Assembly (NCBI GenBank): GCA_964392915.1
Contig: CAYMRS010000007.1
Span: 1-64,000 of the forward strand
Direction: 5' to 3'
Source: JAAYUK01 sp964392915
Lineage (GTDB): Bacteria; Nitrospirota; Thermodesulfovibrionia; Thermodesulfovibrionales; Dissulfurispiraceae
Length of the DNA stretch: 64,000 nucleotides
Below, piece after piece: positions 7,785 to 17,000 of the stretch; the first letter of the stretch is position 1, and every line of letters starts with the position of its first letter. The position numbers and the translations under genes are program-made. A model generated the notes under the pieces. It did not search any database, had not been told where the DNA came from, and worked only from the letters and a program-made list of their open reading frames with translations.

Positions 7785-8840
7785 ATGCTAAAACCCGATT
7801 CCGAAAGCACATGGGAACGCGAATACCAGAAACTTCAGGCTCAATACGCCGAACTTGAGAAGCTTTTTCATGAACACTCCGCTGAACTTGAAGCTATCAA
7901 TGCAGCGCTCACTGCCGAAATCGCTGAAAAGACGCGCATTGAAAAAGAACTCAAAGACAATCAGGAGCGCTATCGCCGCATGGTCAGCGCCATCACTACC
8001 TATACCTATACCGTATTGCTTGAAGACGGACATGCGATGTCTACAACCCACAGCATAGGCTGTCTTGCAATAACCGGATATCATCCCGGTGATTATGATC
8101 GCGACCCTTTTTTGTGGCATTCGATGATTCATCCTGACGATCGCTGGATGGTCGAACAACAGATTCAGAACATGATTGACGGAAATGATGTCGCACCGCT
8201 TGAACATCGCATCTTCCGGAGAGATGGCAGTCTTGAATGGGTGAGAAACACCATAATAGCCCATCGGGATGAACTCGGCCGCATCATCCGCTATGACGGC
8301 CTTGTTGAAGACATAACGGCGCGCAAGAATATGGAAGCTTCACTGCGTGAAGCATCCTTGATGGATGAACTGACCGGATTGTATAACCGCCGGGGGTTTT
8401 TCCTGCTTGCCGAACATCAGTTCGGCACAGCAGCCCGCCAGAATCGATCGATACTGCTCTTCTTTATCGATCTTGACCGCATGAAGTGGATTAACGACAC
8501 ACTCGGACATGCTGAGGGCGACAGCGCGCTAATCCGCACCGGACGGGCACTGAAGGATACCTTTCGGGATTCCGACATTGTGGCGCGCATCGGCGGAGAT
8601 GAATTTGCAATTCTGGCAATAGAAAATCTGGAGTTCAATGAGGCGCAGATTCTGGAGCGAATCGATTACGCAATCAGTACAGAAAACATGCAACAGGCGT
8701 CCGCCGCACCTCTTTCTCTGAGCATCGGCATTGCGCGGTCTGAAGCCGGAAGTTTCATTCCGCTTGAAGAGCTCCTTGCCCTGGCAGACAGCGCCATGTA
8801 TCAGCAGAAGCGCAAAAAATACAGCGGTGAAATCAGATAA
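7785..8840 (+). CDS. PAS-GGDEF diguanylate cyclase
   Basis: The protein makes the second messenger cyclic di-GMP from two GTP. A coiled-coil N-terminus (about residues 10-65, rich in Glu, Ala and Leu) leads to a PAS fold (about 65-175, with the HPDDR and RRDGSLEWV signatures of PAS/PAC) and a GGDEF domain (about 185-350). The active-site motif GGDEF is intact at 270-274. The RxxD inhibitory site, RDSD at 261-264, lies exactly five residues before it, so feedback inhibition by product is expected. No signal peptide or membrane segment is seen; the sensor is cytosolic. No Shine-Dalgarno sequence precedes the ATG. A bidirectional terminator follows. Confidence 0.93.
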   Translation: MLKPDSESTWEREYQKLQAQYAELEKLFHEHSAELEAINAALTAEIAEKTRIEKELKDNQERYRRMVSAITTYTYTVLLEDGHAMSTTHSIGCLAITGYHPGDYDRDPFLWHSMIHPDDRWMVEQQIQNMIDGNDVAPLEHRIFRRDGSLEWVRNTIIAHRDELGRIIRYDGLVEDITARKNMEASLREASLMDELTGLYNRRGFFLLAEHQFGTAARQNRSILLFFIDLDRMKWINDTLGHAEGDSALIRTGRALKDTFRDSDIVARIGGDEFAILAIENLEFNEAQILERIDYAISTENMQQASAAPLSLSIGIARSEAGSFIPLEELLALADSAMYQQKRKKYSGEIR

Positions 8841-8846
8841 TAACAG

Positions 8847-8877
8847 AAAGCCTCTGCCGTAGCACGGCAGAGGCTTT
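8847..8877. terminator. Bidirectional hairpin between convergent genes
   Basis: AAAGCCTCTGCCGT (8847-8860) and ACGGCAGAGGCTTT (8864-8877) form a perfect 14-bp stem with a three-base loop. It sits between the diguanylate cyclase (plus) and the Usp gene (minus) and can serve both, though the T-tract is short. Confidence 0.75.
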
Positions 8878-8946
8878 CATCACAAATTGAGTGCCGGGAA
8901 TCAACAACCCGGCAAATATATTGCGTTTCCTCTCAATTGGTTCCGG

Positions 8947-9381
8947 CTATACGACTCTTTGCAGGAGCACCGGCACAGGTGTGTGCGAAACTACTTTCGC
9001 CGCAACGCTTCCGAGCACCCAGGCTACCTCTCCGCGTCCATGAGTCGCCATGGCTATCAAGTCGCAGCCAGTTTCAACGGCGCACGCAAGAACCTCCTGA
9101 GCCGGCATGCCTTCGCGATATACGGTAGAAACCGTGATCCCTTTGCTGCGGAGCGCAGCAGCTGTCGCCCCCAGATTTTTCTCAGCCGAAGCCTTCAAGC
9201 TGGCAGACAATCCATCCGCTATGCTCGGCACTGCCTCCACATCCATCATCATGCTTTGGATGTCACCGACCGTCAGAAGCACCACTTCGGCCTTCTGGGA
9301 TGTTGCCAAATCCTCTACCTGCGGCAGAATTTTCGCTGCGAGACCAGAACCATCCAGCGGCACCAGAATTTTGCGGAACAT
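8947..9381 (-). CDS. Universal stress protein (UspA family)
   Basis: A 144-residue single-domain Usp. The N-terminal strand KILVPLDGS is typical, and the C-terminal nucleotide-binding pattern G-x-G-x9-G-S is present as GRGEVAWVLGSVAAKVV, so it is probably of the ATP-binding class. Such proteins are small cytosolic dimers whose exact roles in stress survival vary. A strong ribosome site AGGAGG lies four bases before the ATG, and a good promoter lies at 9444-9471. Confidence 0.92.
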   Translation of the reverse strand: MFRKILVPLDGSGLAAKILPQVEDLATSQKAEVVLLTVGDIQSMMMDVEAVPSIADGLSASLKASAEKNLGATAAALRSKGITVSTVYREGMPAQEVLACAVETGCDLIAMATHGRGEVAWVLGSVAAKVVSHTPVPVLLQRVV

Positions 9382-9443
9382 TAAGCCTCCTTTCCTGACA
9401 GCGGGAGCCTCGGCCCCTCCTGTCTGACCACGTTGATGTTCTA

Positions 9444-9471
9444 ATTATACATAGATCATCCGGATTTGCAA
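9444..9471 (-). promoter_or_regulatory. Sigma70-type promoter of the Usp gene
   Basis: On the minus strand TTGCAA (9471-9466) and a perfect TATAAT (9449-9444) are 16 bp apart, upstream of the AGGAGG ribosome site of the Usp gene. Confidence 0.5.
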
Positions 9472-9574
9472 GTCCTTCGCATGTTAGAATGACCTGACGC
9501 TATTTTTTCTGTTAGCCTTTCAAATTCATCCGCCATGTTTCTCAAATGCGGTGCCTGACAAGGAGAGGACCTGC

Positions 9575-11110
9575 GTGAATCAGCTTCTGCATAGTACGGT
9601 CGTTGTCATGTATGTGCTCATCATGGTGGGAATCGGCTACTGGTGCATGCGCCGCACAAAATCGGTCGGGGATTTTTTTCTCGGGGGCAGAACGCTCGGA
9701 CCATGGATGAGCGCCTTCGCTTACGGCACCACCTACTTTTCCGCGGTACTGTTCATCGGGTATGCGGGCAAGCTCGGGTGGGGATTTGGCATACACACGC
9801 TCTGGATTGTCATCGGCAATACGCTCATCGGGACACTGCTGGCATGGAAGCTCCTTGCAGGCAGAACCCGGATCATGACCGCCCGGCTGAATGCCCTGAC
9901 CATGCCGGAGTTTTTGAATGCGCGGTACGACAGCAAGGCCATGCAGATCATCTCCTCAATTGCCGTATTTGTATTTCTCGTTCCCTATTCCGCCTCGGTT
10001 TACATGGGATTGAGCTACCTCTTCGAAAAAGCCCTGGGGCTCCAATACAATGAGGCCCTGATTTTTCTTGCGGCGCTCACCGGCGTGTACCTAGTCATGG
10101 GAGGCTATCTCGCGGTGGCAATCAGCGATTTTATTCGCGGCATTGTCGAGTTTTTCGGAGTGCTCATCATGGTTTTCCTGCTTGCACAGTGGCAGGGCGG
10201 TTTTGTGCATACTTCGTCTGAACTGATGGGAAACCCGACGGTGATGGCACCGGCCCTGACCATGCCGATTCCTCTCGGACCGCAGGAGATGCAACTGCTG
10301 GTGCCGGGGTCGGTGTTTCTTGTCTCATTGATTCTGATTACCAGTTTTGGTCCGATGGCCCTTCCTCAAATGGTACAGAAGTTCTATTCAATCCGCAGCG
10401 CGGCCGATGTAAAGCGCGCAATGACCGTCGCAAGTTTTTTCGCGCTCTTCATGTCCTTCGGGGCCTATTACAGCGGAGCCTTGACTCATCTCTACTACCC
10501 TGACGGTCTCCCGCAGGAAATTTTTGAAAACGACAGGCCAAACCTCGATATGCTCATGCCGCATTTCATTACGACCATGCTGCCGCACGGGTTTGTACTC
10601 ATCATCATCCTGCTCGTCTTTTCCGCCTCCATGTCGAGCCTTTCGTCGCTCGTTCTCGTATCGAGCTCTGCGATTGCCATTGACCTTTACGGCGCCTTCA
10701 TCAATCGCCACACCAACCAGAAACAAACAATGGTACTCATGCGGATTCTCTGTGCCGTATTTGTTGCGCTCTCGCTCATTCTGGCTATGGTCAAGGTAGA
10801 TGTCATCGTCAACCTGATGGTCATGTCATGGGGAACGCTTGCAGGGGTTTTCCTTGCGCCATATATTTACGGTCTGTTCTGGAAACGAACAACCAAACAG
10901 GGAGCTTTTGCCGGCATATTCACCGGCCTGGCCTGTGCAATTATTCTGTTTCTGCTCTGGGGAAAAAATGGCATCCCTGTTGCAGGCGCTATCTCCATGT
11001 TTCTGCCGATGGTTGTCGTGCCGATCGTCAGCCTGATGACCCCTCCACCGCCAAGGGAACTGATAGAAGCTGCGTTTGGCGATGCACATTCGTCCGGCGC
11101 TGACCGATAG
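9575..11110 (+). CDS. Sodium:solute symporter family transporter
   Basis: A polytopic inner-membrane protein of about 511 residues with 12-13 hydrophobic segments. The N-terminal SVGDFFLGGRTLGPW and the following TTYFSAVLFIGYAGK region are typical of the SSS family, which uses the sodium gradient to import solutes such as proline, pantothenate, acetate or sugars. The substrate cannot be assigned. I place the start at the GTG at 9575, because AAGGAGAGG lies about six bases before it; an upstream GTG at 9551 has no such site. The GAF-HD-GYP gene follows after 65 bases and is probably co-transcribed, which hints that transport and cyclic di-GMP breakdown are coupled. Confidence 0.88.
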   Translation: MNQLLHSTVVVMYVLIMVGIGYWCMRRTKSVGDFFLGGRTLGPWMSAFAYGTTYFSAVLFIGYAGKLGWGFGIHTLWIVIGNTLIGTLLAWKLLAGRTRIMTARLNALTMPEFLNARYDSKAMQIISSIAVFVFLVPYSASVYMGLSYLFEKALGLQYNEALIFLAALTGVYLVMGGYLAVAISDFIRGIVEFFGVLIMVFLLAQWQGGFVHTSSELMGNPTVMAPALTMPIPLGPQEMQLLVPGSVFLVSLILITSFGPMALPQMVQKFYSIRSAADVKRAMTVASFFALFMSFGAYYSGALTHLYYPDGLPQEIFENDRPNLDMLMPHFITTMLPHGFVLIIILLVFSASMSSLSSLVLVSSSAIAIDLYGAFINRHTNQKQTMVLMRILCAVFVALSLILAMVKVDVIVNLMVMSWGTLAGVFLAPYIYGLFWKRTTKQGAFAGIFTGLACAIILFLLWGKNGIPVAGAISMFLPMVVVPIVSLMTPPPPRELIEAAFGDAHSSGADR

Positions 11111-11175
11111 AATTTCCTTCATTTGACTCCCGATGCCTTCTGCCGTAAACTTGAAGCAGGAGGCTGGTACATTCC

Positions 11176-12411
11176 ATGCTTGACGAACACGAAAAACTCC
11201 GCCGGATGATCGCCGTTGGACTGGATCTCGCTTCGGTGCAGGATGTCGATATTCTGCTTGAGCGTATACTGACCGCGGCACGGGCATTTGTGAATGCCGA
11301 TGCCGGTTCGATTTACATTAGAGATGGCGACAAGCTAAAGTTCAGTTATACCCAAAACGACACTCTCAGAAATCAGCTCCCTCGCGGGCAGAAACTTGTC
11401 TATTCAACATTTTCGATACCCATAGACAAGCACTCCATCGCCGGTTATGTTGCACTTACCGGCTCGACGCTGAATATTCCGGATGTCTATCGCCTTGACG
11501 ACCGGGTGCCGTATGTTTTCAACCGCATCTATGACGAACTCACAGTATACCGTACGCAATCAATGCTGACTTTTCCCTTAAAGACCAACTGGGGCGACAT
11601 TATCGGCGTTCTTCAACTCATCAATGCCTCTGGGGAGGGCAGCTCGGCAACGACGTTCAGCGCTTCGGATGAACCATTTATCCTGCATTTTGCGAATAAT
11701 GCCGCACTGGCCATAGAGCGAGCCATGATGACCCGCTCCATGCTTCTGCGGATGATCAGCATGGCGGAATTGCGCGACCCGAAAGAGACCGGCGCGCATG
11801 TCAACCGGGTCGCCGCATATGCCATCGAAATTTATGAGAGCTGGGCCCGGAACCGCGATATTCGAAGCACCGAGATAGACCGCAATCGCGACATACTTCG
11901 CATGGCGGCAATGCTGCATGATGTTGGCAAGGTTGCCATATCCGACATGATTCTCAGGAAGCCGGCGAGGCTCGACCCGGATGAATTCGAGATCATGAAG
12001 CAGCATACCTGGCTTGGAGCACGCCTCTTTGGTGAAAAGCATTCCGACTTTGACGCCACGGCAGTTGATGTGGCGCTGAATCATCATGAACGGTGGGACG
12101 GCAAAGGATATCCCGGGCATGTCAATCCGAACACGGGAGTTGTGTCTTCCGGGTACCTGTCAAGTGATGGACGAGTTGCCGGGAAAAAAGGCGAGGAGAT
12201 TCCGGTGTTCGGGAGGGTTGTCGCCATTGCCGATGTGTATGATGCCCTTTCCTCAAGGCGCGTTTACAAGGAATCGTGGGATGAAGGTCGCGTCCTGCAG
12301 ACACTGAAAGACGAGTCAGGGAAGCAGTTTGATCCGGAAATGATTGAAGCCTTCTTTGCTTCATTTGAGACGATTCGCTCGATTGCTGATCGTTACCCTG
12401 ATCACGCATAG
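11176..12411 (+). CDS. GAF-HD-GYP cyclic di-GMP phosphodiesterase
   Basis: A 411-residue cytosolic protein. A GAF sensor domain (about residues 15-175) is followed by an HD-GYP domain (about 190-400), which hydrolyses cyclic di-GMP. The metal-binding HD pair is intact in MLHDVGKVAI (H248, D249), and the second signature LNHHERWDGKGYP is complete with GYP at 311-313. AGGAGG lies about 12 bases before the ATG. Together with the GGDEF protein at 7785-8840 it gives the region both synthesis and breakdown of the messenger. Its place behind a transporter gene suggests a response to the transported solute or the energy state; this is inference. Confidence 0.92.
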   Translation: MLDEHEKLRRMIAVGLDLASVQDVDILLERILTAARAFVNADAGSIYIRDGDKLKFSYTQNDTLRNQLPRGQKLVYSTFSIPIDKHSIAGYVALTGSTLNIPDVYRLDDRVPYVFNRIYDELTVYRTQSMLTFPLKTNWGDIIGVLQLINASGEGSSATTFSASDEPFILHFANNAALAIERAMMTRSMLLRMISMAELRDPKETGAHVNRVAAYAIEIYESWARNRDIRSTEIDRNRDILRMAAMLHDVGKVAISDMILRKPARLDPDEFEIMKQHTWLGARLFGEKHSDFDATAVDVALNHHERWDGKGYPGHVNPNTGVVSSGYLSSDGRVAGKKGEEIPVFGRVVAIADVYDALSSRRVYKESWDEGRVLQTLKDESGKQFDPEMIEAFFASFETIRSIADRYPDHA

Positions 12412-12556
12412 GCACACAAAAGTTCGGAGCTGATTGCCTGCATCAACGCCCAAAAAATATCACATCCGGAATCGTCTCAAGAGCGCATGTCAGGATTCTG
12501 CGTTCTGAAGTGCTTTTCCATGATGTTCGTCATTCAGGAATACTATGCGTTTCGGG

Positions 12557-13609
12557 CTATGACGGCGGCGAAAAGCGGTAATATGCCGCGCAGCTGCCTT
12601 CGGTACTTACCATGCAGGCGCCAACAGGCCGCTCCGGCGTGCAGGCCGTGCCAAAAAGCTTGCATTGGTTCGGTGTCATTACCCCTCGCAGGACAAGCCC
12701 GCACATACAGCCCTTCGGCTCCGGATAGTCCGGAACATCTATCTGGAACATCACTTCGGCATCCCGGTGGCGGAAGGTTTCACGGAGGCGCAGACCGCTT
12801 CCGGGGATGACGCCGATGCCCCGCCAGTAAGCGTCACACGGCTCAAAACAGGTTTCGATAAAGCGGATTGCCTTCGGATTGCCATCCGGAGTCACAACGC
12901 TTGTATACTGAATCTCGACCGCAGCGCGTTTCTCAACCATCTGGCGAAGGAGCATCACCATTGCAGACAGAATATCGTCGGCACCGAACCCCGTCACCAC
13001 ACAGGGCTTGCCGAAATCCTTCGCGAGAAAGTCGTACGCATGCGTGCCGATAATCGTGCTGACATGGCCCGGCAGCATAAACCCGTCAATCCGCACATCG
13101 TCCGATTGCAGCAACGCAGACAGAGCCGGTGGAACAACCTTATGCACAGAATAGAGATAGAAATTCCCGACACCCTGTCGGTCTGCTTCGGTAACCGTTG
13201 CGGCGGCATTCGGCGCGGTCGTTTCAAAGCCTGCCGAGAAAAAGACTATCTTCTTCGCCAGGTTCTCTTTTGCCATCTTCAGGCAGTCCAGCGGGGAATA
13301 AATGATGCGGATATCCGCTCCGTCAGCTTTCGCCTCGGAAAGAGAGAGCTTGCCGCCCGGAACGCGCATCATGTCGCCGAAGGTGGCGAGAATGACATCC
13401 GGCATCTGTGCCAGCGCAATCGCCTTGTCAATATCCTTGATTGCGGTGACACAGACGGGACACCCGGGACCGCTCAGCAGATTGAGTCCTTCAGGCAGCA
13501 GGCTTCTGATTCCATGCTTGAATAACGCAACGGTGTGTGTTCCGCAGACTTCCATCAGGCTTACCGGGCGATTGATTCGTGCAAATGTTTTCGCGATCAG
13601 TTCTTTCAT
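12557..13609 (-). CDS. hypD: Hydrogenase maturation factor HypD
   Basis: HypD carries a [4Fe-4S] cluster and, with HypC, builds the Fe(CN)2CO group of [NiFe] hydrogenases. The 350-residue product shows the family motifs EVCGTHT (C22), LSGPGCPVC (C50, C53), FFSAGFETTAP, LPGHVSTIIG and a Cys-rich C-terminus (CMCG, NQCKLFGTACTPERPVGACM). I start at the ATG at 13609, preceded by AGGGGG, because homology begins at MKELIAKTFARINRPVSLMEVCG; 20 upstream in-frame codons are not part of it. It overlaps no gene but lies 10 bases after moeA and should be co-transcribed. No hydrogenase or other hyp gene is in the window. Confidence 0.94.
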   Translation of the reverse strand: MKELIAKTFARINRPVSLMEVCGTHTVALFKHGIRSLLPEGLNLLSGPGCPVCVTAIKDIDKAIALAQMPDVILATFGDMMRVPGGKLSLSEAKADGADIRIIYSPLDCLKMAKENLAKKIVFFSAGFETTAPNAAATVTEADRQGVGNFYLYSVHKVVPPALSALLQSDDVRIDGFMLPGHVSTIIGTHAYDFLAKDFGKPCVVTGFGADDILSAMVMLLRQMVEKRAAVEIQYTSVVTPDGNPKAIRFIETCFEPCDAYWRGIGVIPGSGLRLRETFRHRDAEVMFQIDVPDYPEPKGCMCGLVLRGVMTPNQCKLFGTACTPERPVGACMVSTEGSCAAYYRFSPPS

Positions 13610-13619
13610 GAGACCCCCT

Positions 13620-14861
13620 TCATGACTCAAAGAGAATGACTGAAACAGACTCCCCGGCATCAAGACCAAGCTTCTGCGCGGGAATAACTACCGTGCCATC
13701 TGCACGCACCAGCGTCGTAATGAGTCCCGACTTGCCAAACACCGGAACCGCATGGAGCATCCCGTCACGCCACTGCAGACTCACACGGATGTGGTCTTCG
13801 CGACCAGCAACGGAAGAGACCGCTTTCGATATGATAGCCGGGACCATGCGCGTAAAATCGTGTTTTCTGTTGATTCCATGAAGCCGGTCGATCACCGGAC
13901 GGATGAAGAGCGAATAGGATATTGCGGAAGCGGCAGGATGTCCGGGAAGCCCGAGAACCGGCTTGCCGTCAATGATGCCGCCAATCATCGGCTTGCCGGG
14001 CTTCACGGCAACCCCGTGAAACAACACGCCAGGGCCTCCAAAGGAATCGATAATGGCCGCGGTCATGTCCCGCACGCCTGCCGAGGTCCCGCCAATGATG
14101 AGGACCATATCGCTCTTCGCAAGCGCCTGCGCGACAGCGGAGCGCATCGCGTCGTAATCGTCCCGGACGATTCCTGTGCAGACAGGCACGGCACCCTGCT
14201 GCTGAATCAGCCCGCGCAGCGTAAATGAGTTGATGTCACGCACTTGGCCCGGGCCAACCGGAGACCCGAGCGGGACGACTTCATCTCCGGTAGAAACGAT
14301 GGCAATGCTAGGTCGTTTATATACCGGAACGCTCTGAATTCCAAGTCCCGCAAGCGCCCCGACGTCCTGCGGCCGGAGACGGTGCCCGCGCTCCAGCACA
14401 CACTCTCCTGCACGAATATCCTCGTCCCGTTGAATGACATTGTCGCCCGGAGCGACCGCACGCATTACCTCGACTATCGCGTCAGACATCCTCTGGCAAT
14501 CCTCAAGCATGACGACAGCATCGGCACCATCAGGCAGCATGCCGCCGGTCGGTATCGGCGCGGCCTGCCCGGCCCCGAGCAGAAACGACGGAGCACTTCC
14601 CATCAGAATTTCGGACCCAAGCGCGAGATAGGCCGGCATCTGCTCGCGGGCGCCAAAGGTTGATGATGAATGCACCGCAAACCCATCGACCGTGGAGCGG
14701 GTAAACCCCGGAAGGTCTTCAGCGGCGACGACATCCTGCGCAAGCACACGGCAGAATCCTGCTTCCAGCGGGATATTTTCCGTGAGCAAAGGAAAGTCAT
14801 TCAACTTGTCCAGCAACAGCCGAAGCGCAACGTTAGGCGCCAGGTAGTTCTTCTCGAGCAT
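13620..14861 (-). CDS. moeA: Molybdopterin molybdotransferase MoeA
   Basis: MoeA inserts molybdate into adenylylated molybdopterin, the last step of the basic molybdenum cofactor. The 413 residues match family length. Visible features are the N-terminal ENIPLEAGFCRVLAQDVVA, the region RSTVDGFAV, the TGGMLPDGADAVVMLED loop, the MoCF-type site GGTSAGVRDM and GLPGHPAASAIS. GAGGG lies ahead of the ATG. It sits between pepA (19 bases upstream) and hypD (downstream), so cofactor genes for two kinds of metalloenzyme share one transcript. Confidence 0.95.
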   Translation of the reverse strand: MLEKNYLAPNVALRLLLDKLNDFPLLTENIPLEAGFCRVLAQDVVAAEDLPGFTRSTVDGFAVHSSSTFGAREQMPAYLALGSEILMGSAPSFLLGAGQAAPIPTGGMLPDGADAVVMLEDCQRMSDAIVEVMRAVAPGDNVIQRDEDIRAGECVLERGHRLRPQDVGALAGLGIQSVPVYKRPSIAIVSTGDEVVPLGSPVGPGQVRDINSFTLRGLIQQQGAVPVCTGIVRDDYDAMRSAVAQALAKSDMVLIIGGTSAGVRDMTAAIIDSFGGPGVLFHGVAVKPGKPMIGGIIDGKPVLGLPGHPAASAISYSLFIRPVIDRLHGINRKHDFTRMVPAIISKAVSSVAGREDHIRVSLQWRDGMLHAVPVFGKSGLITTLVRADGTVVIPAQKLGLDAGESVSVILFES

Positions 14862-14880
14862 CCGTTTCGCCCTCTCGTCC

Positions 14881-16395
14881 TTACTCTGTCTCAGCCGGAG
14901 TATTTTTTACGGTATTCTGTTTCAGCAGCTCCAGCAATAGCCGGACCCCGATACCGGTCGCGCCTATCGCAAAATACGGCTTGTCCTTGTCTATCCACGC
15001 GGAACCCGCTATGTCGAGGTGCGCCCAGTGCGTGTCACCCACAAACTCTCTCAGAAAAGAACCGGCCGAGATCAGCGAACCCTTGCGCCCGCCCGCGTTC
15101 TTGATATCCGATATCGTTCCCTTTATATATTCTCGGAACTCTTCGTACAGCGGCATCTCCCAGACACGCTCGTAGGTTGCCGTTCCAGCACGTTTCAGCC
15201 GTTCGACCAGGTCCGGGCTGGTGCTCATCAGCGCGATGGCTTCATGACCGAACGCAATGGAACATGCGCCGGTCAGCGTTGCAATATCAATCACCTCACG
15301 CGGCTTGAAACGTGTGATTGCATAATCAATCGCATCGGCGAGGATAAGCCTTCCTTCGGCATCGGTGCTAATAATCTCGATGGTCTTGCCGGAACGGCTT
15401 TTGATTATGTCGCCCGGACGAAACGCGCCGCCCCCCGGAAGATTCTCGCACGCAGGGATAATCGCAACCACGTGCTGCTTCACCCTGAGACGGCTCAATG
15501 CCTGCATGGTGCCGATAACTGCTGCCGCGCCCGCCATGTCGTATTTCATCTTTTCCATGCCGTCGCTCGGCTTCAGCGACAAGCCGCCGCTGTCAAAGGT
15601 AATCGCCTTGCCCACAAGCGCTATCGGAGCGCCTTTGTCCCCGCGATACTGCATGACGATCAACTTCGGCTCATGACGGGACCCTTGGGCAACGGCGAGA
15701 AACGCAGCCATCCCCTCACGGGCAATGGCCTCTTTGTTGAGAATGCTCACGGTCACATTTTTTCCGACCGCCGCGCGCGCTGCCAATGCGAGTGCCGCCG
15801 GGGTCAATTCATTCGCCGGGGTCAGTACAAGGTCGCGGGCAAGGGCATTTGCCTGAACCTGAACAAGCAGACGCTGCGCATCGGTCGTTCGCTTCTCCCG
15901 AAGGATGGTTATCGCCTGCACAGTGCTTTCGGCTTCTTCCTCGTCCTCCCGGCGATACTTCCGAAACCGATAGCGCGCAAGCAGACCGCCTTCGAGAAAG
16001 TAGAATGACGCGGTCTCGCCGCCTGTCTTTTCTTCCGGCAGTTCACTAAATATCCCGGCGTCCAGCGCGATCTTTTGAATACTGCAAGACTTGACGGCGC
16101 GAAAAGCCTTTGCCCCAGCCTGCCGAATCCGTTCAGCGGTCACCTCGGCCTGTTTGCCGATGCCAGCGAGCAGAATTCGCGCAGCGCGTCCGGCATGAGC
16201 CGGAAGCAGAAGCGTTTGTCCGTGGCGACCCGTAAAATCGCCAGCCTTCACGATCGTGGCAACAAGTTTTCTAATATCAGCATCATAGTCTGGGTTCTGA
16301 TTAACAGCGGTCTCTTCAAACATCGGAAGGATGAGCAGGTCGGTCTTTATCTGCATGACACGGACCGTGCTGCCGGTAATCTTCAACGAGGTCAT
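14881..16395 (-). CDS. pepA: Leucyl aminopeptidase PepA (M17)
   Basis: A cytosolic hexameric dizinc aminopeptidase that removes N-terminal residues from peptides. The 504-residue length is normal. The catalytic core is intact: GKAITFDSGGLSLKPS, KYDMAGAAAVIG and STDAEGRLILADA, with the metal-binding Lys, Asp and Glu residues; the usual NTDAEGR is STDAEGR here. In some bacteria PepA also binds DNA (carAB control, plasmid resolution); nothing here shows that. The start overlaps the stop of pth by four bases (ATGA), so translation is coupled. Confidence 0.96.
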   Translation of the reverse strand: MTSLKITGSTVRVMQIKTDLLILPMFEETAVNQNPDYDADIRKLVATIVKAGDFTGRHGQTLLLPAHAGRAARILLAGIGKQAEVTAERIRQAGAKAFRAVKSCSIQKIALDAGIFSELPEEKTGGETASFYFLEGGLLARYRFRKYRREDEEEAESTVQAITILREKRTTDAQRLLVQVQANALARDLVLTPANELTPAALALAARAAVGKNVTVSILNKEAIAREGMAAFLAVAQGSRHEPKLIVMQYRGDKGAPIALVGKAITFDSGGLSLKPSDGMEKMKYDMAGAAAVIGTMQALSRLRVKQHVVAIIPACENLPGGGAFRPGDIIKSRSGKTIEIISTDAEGRLILADAIDYAITRFKPREVIDIATLTGACSIAFGHEAIALMSTSPDLVERLKRAGTATYERVWEMPLYEEFREYIKGTISDIKNAGGRKGSLISAGSFLREFVGDTHWAHLDIAGSAWIDKDKPYFAIGATGIGVRLLLELLKQNTVKNTPAETE

Positions 16396-16982
16396 GGCTT
16401 CTCTTCTCCTGCCTTCCGGCGGTTCACGGAATTCATGGCCCGAACAATCCCATGGGCTACGACAATCCCGACGGCCTCTGCCGCCTGCTTAATGGAAGAT
16501 TCGACTTCAGCCCGTTCTTCGGGGCGGAATGACTGGAGCACAAACTGCTCGACCGGCGCAAGCGAATCGCGCCCGACACCGACCTTTATGCGGACAAACT
16601 CGCGCGACCCGATTTCGGCAATAATCGACTCGATGCCGCAATGACCGCCCGATGACCCATTGCGACGAACGCGCACGCGGCCGACCGGAAGGTCGATATC
16701 GTCATGAATCACAATGAGGCTGCTGCCCGGCGCTTCGGCACTGCCCAGAAACTTGCGCAAAATCCGCTCAACGACCCGACCGCTCAGATTCATAAAAGTG
16801 AGGGGCTTCAGAAGGGTCACTCGCTGACCTTCCAAAGCCCCTTGTCCGATAATGCAGTCCTGTTTTTCCTGCACTATTATGCCGTAATCTTCAGCTATCA
16901 GGTCAACCACCCGAAACCCGATATTGTGGCGCGTCCGTCGATATTTTTCGCCCGGATTCCCGAGTCCGGCAATAAGAATCAT
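16392..16982 (-). CDS. pth: Peptidyl-tRNA hydrolase
   Basis: Pth recycles tRNA by cleaving peptidyl-tRNA that drops off ribosomes. The 196-residue product has the catalytic set of the family: the Asn of GLGNPG, the His of RHNIGF and the Asp of IVIHDDIDLP, plus the basic GSSGGHCGIESI region. It lies 18 bases after rplY and overlaps pepA by four bases. The order prs-rplY-pth is conserved in many proteobacteria and relatives. The ribosome site is weak, which suits coupling to rplY. Confidence 0.96.
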   Translation of the reverse strand: MILIAGLGNPGEKYRRTRHNIGFRVVDLIAEDYGIIVQEKQDCIIGQGALEGQRVTLLKPLTFMNLSGRVVERILRKFLGSAEAPGSSLIVIHDDIDLPVGRVRVRRNGSSGGHCGIESIIAEIGSREFVRIKVGVGRDSLAPVEQFVLQSFRPEERAEVESSIKQAAEAVGIVVAHGIVRAMNSVNRRKAGEEKP

Positions 16983-17000
16983 CGCACGAACAGTCCGGTG

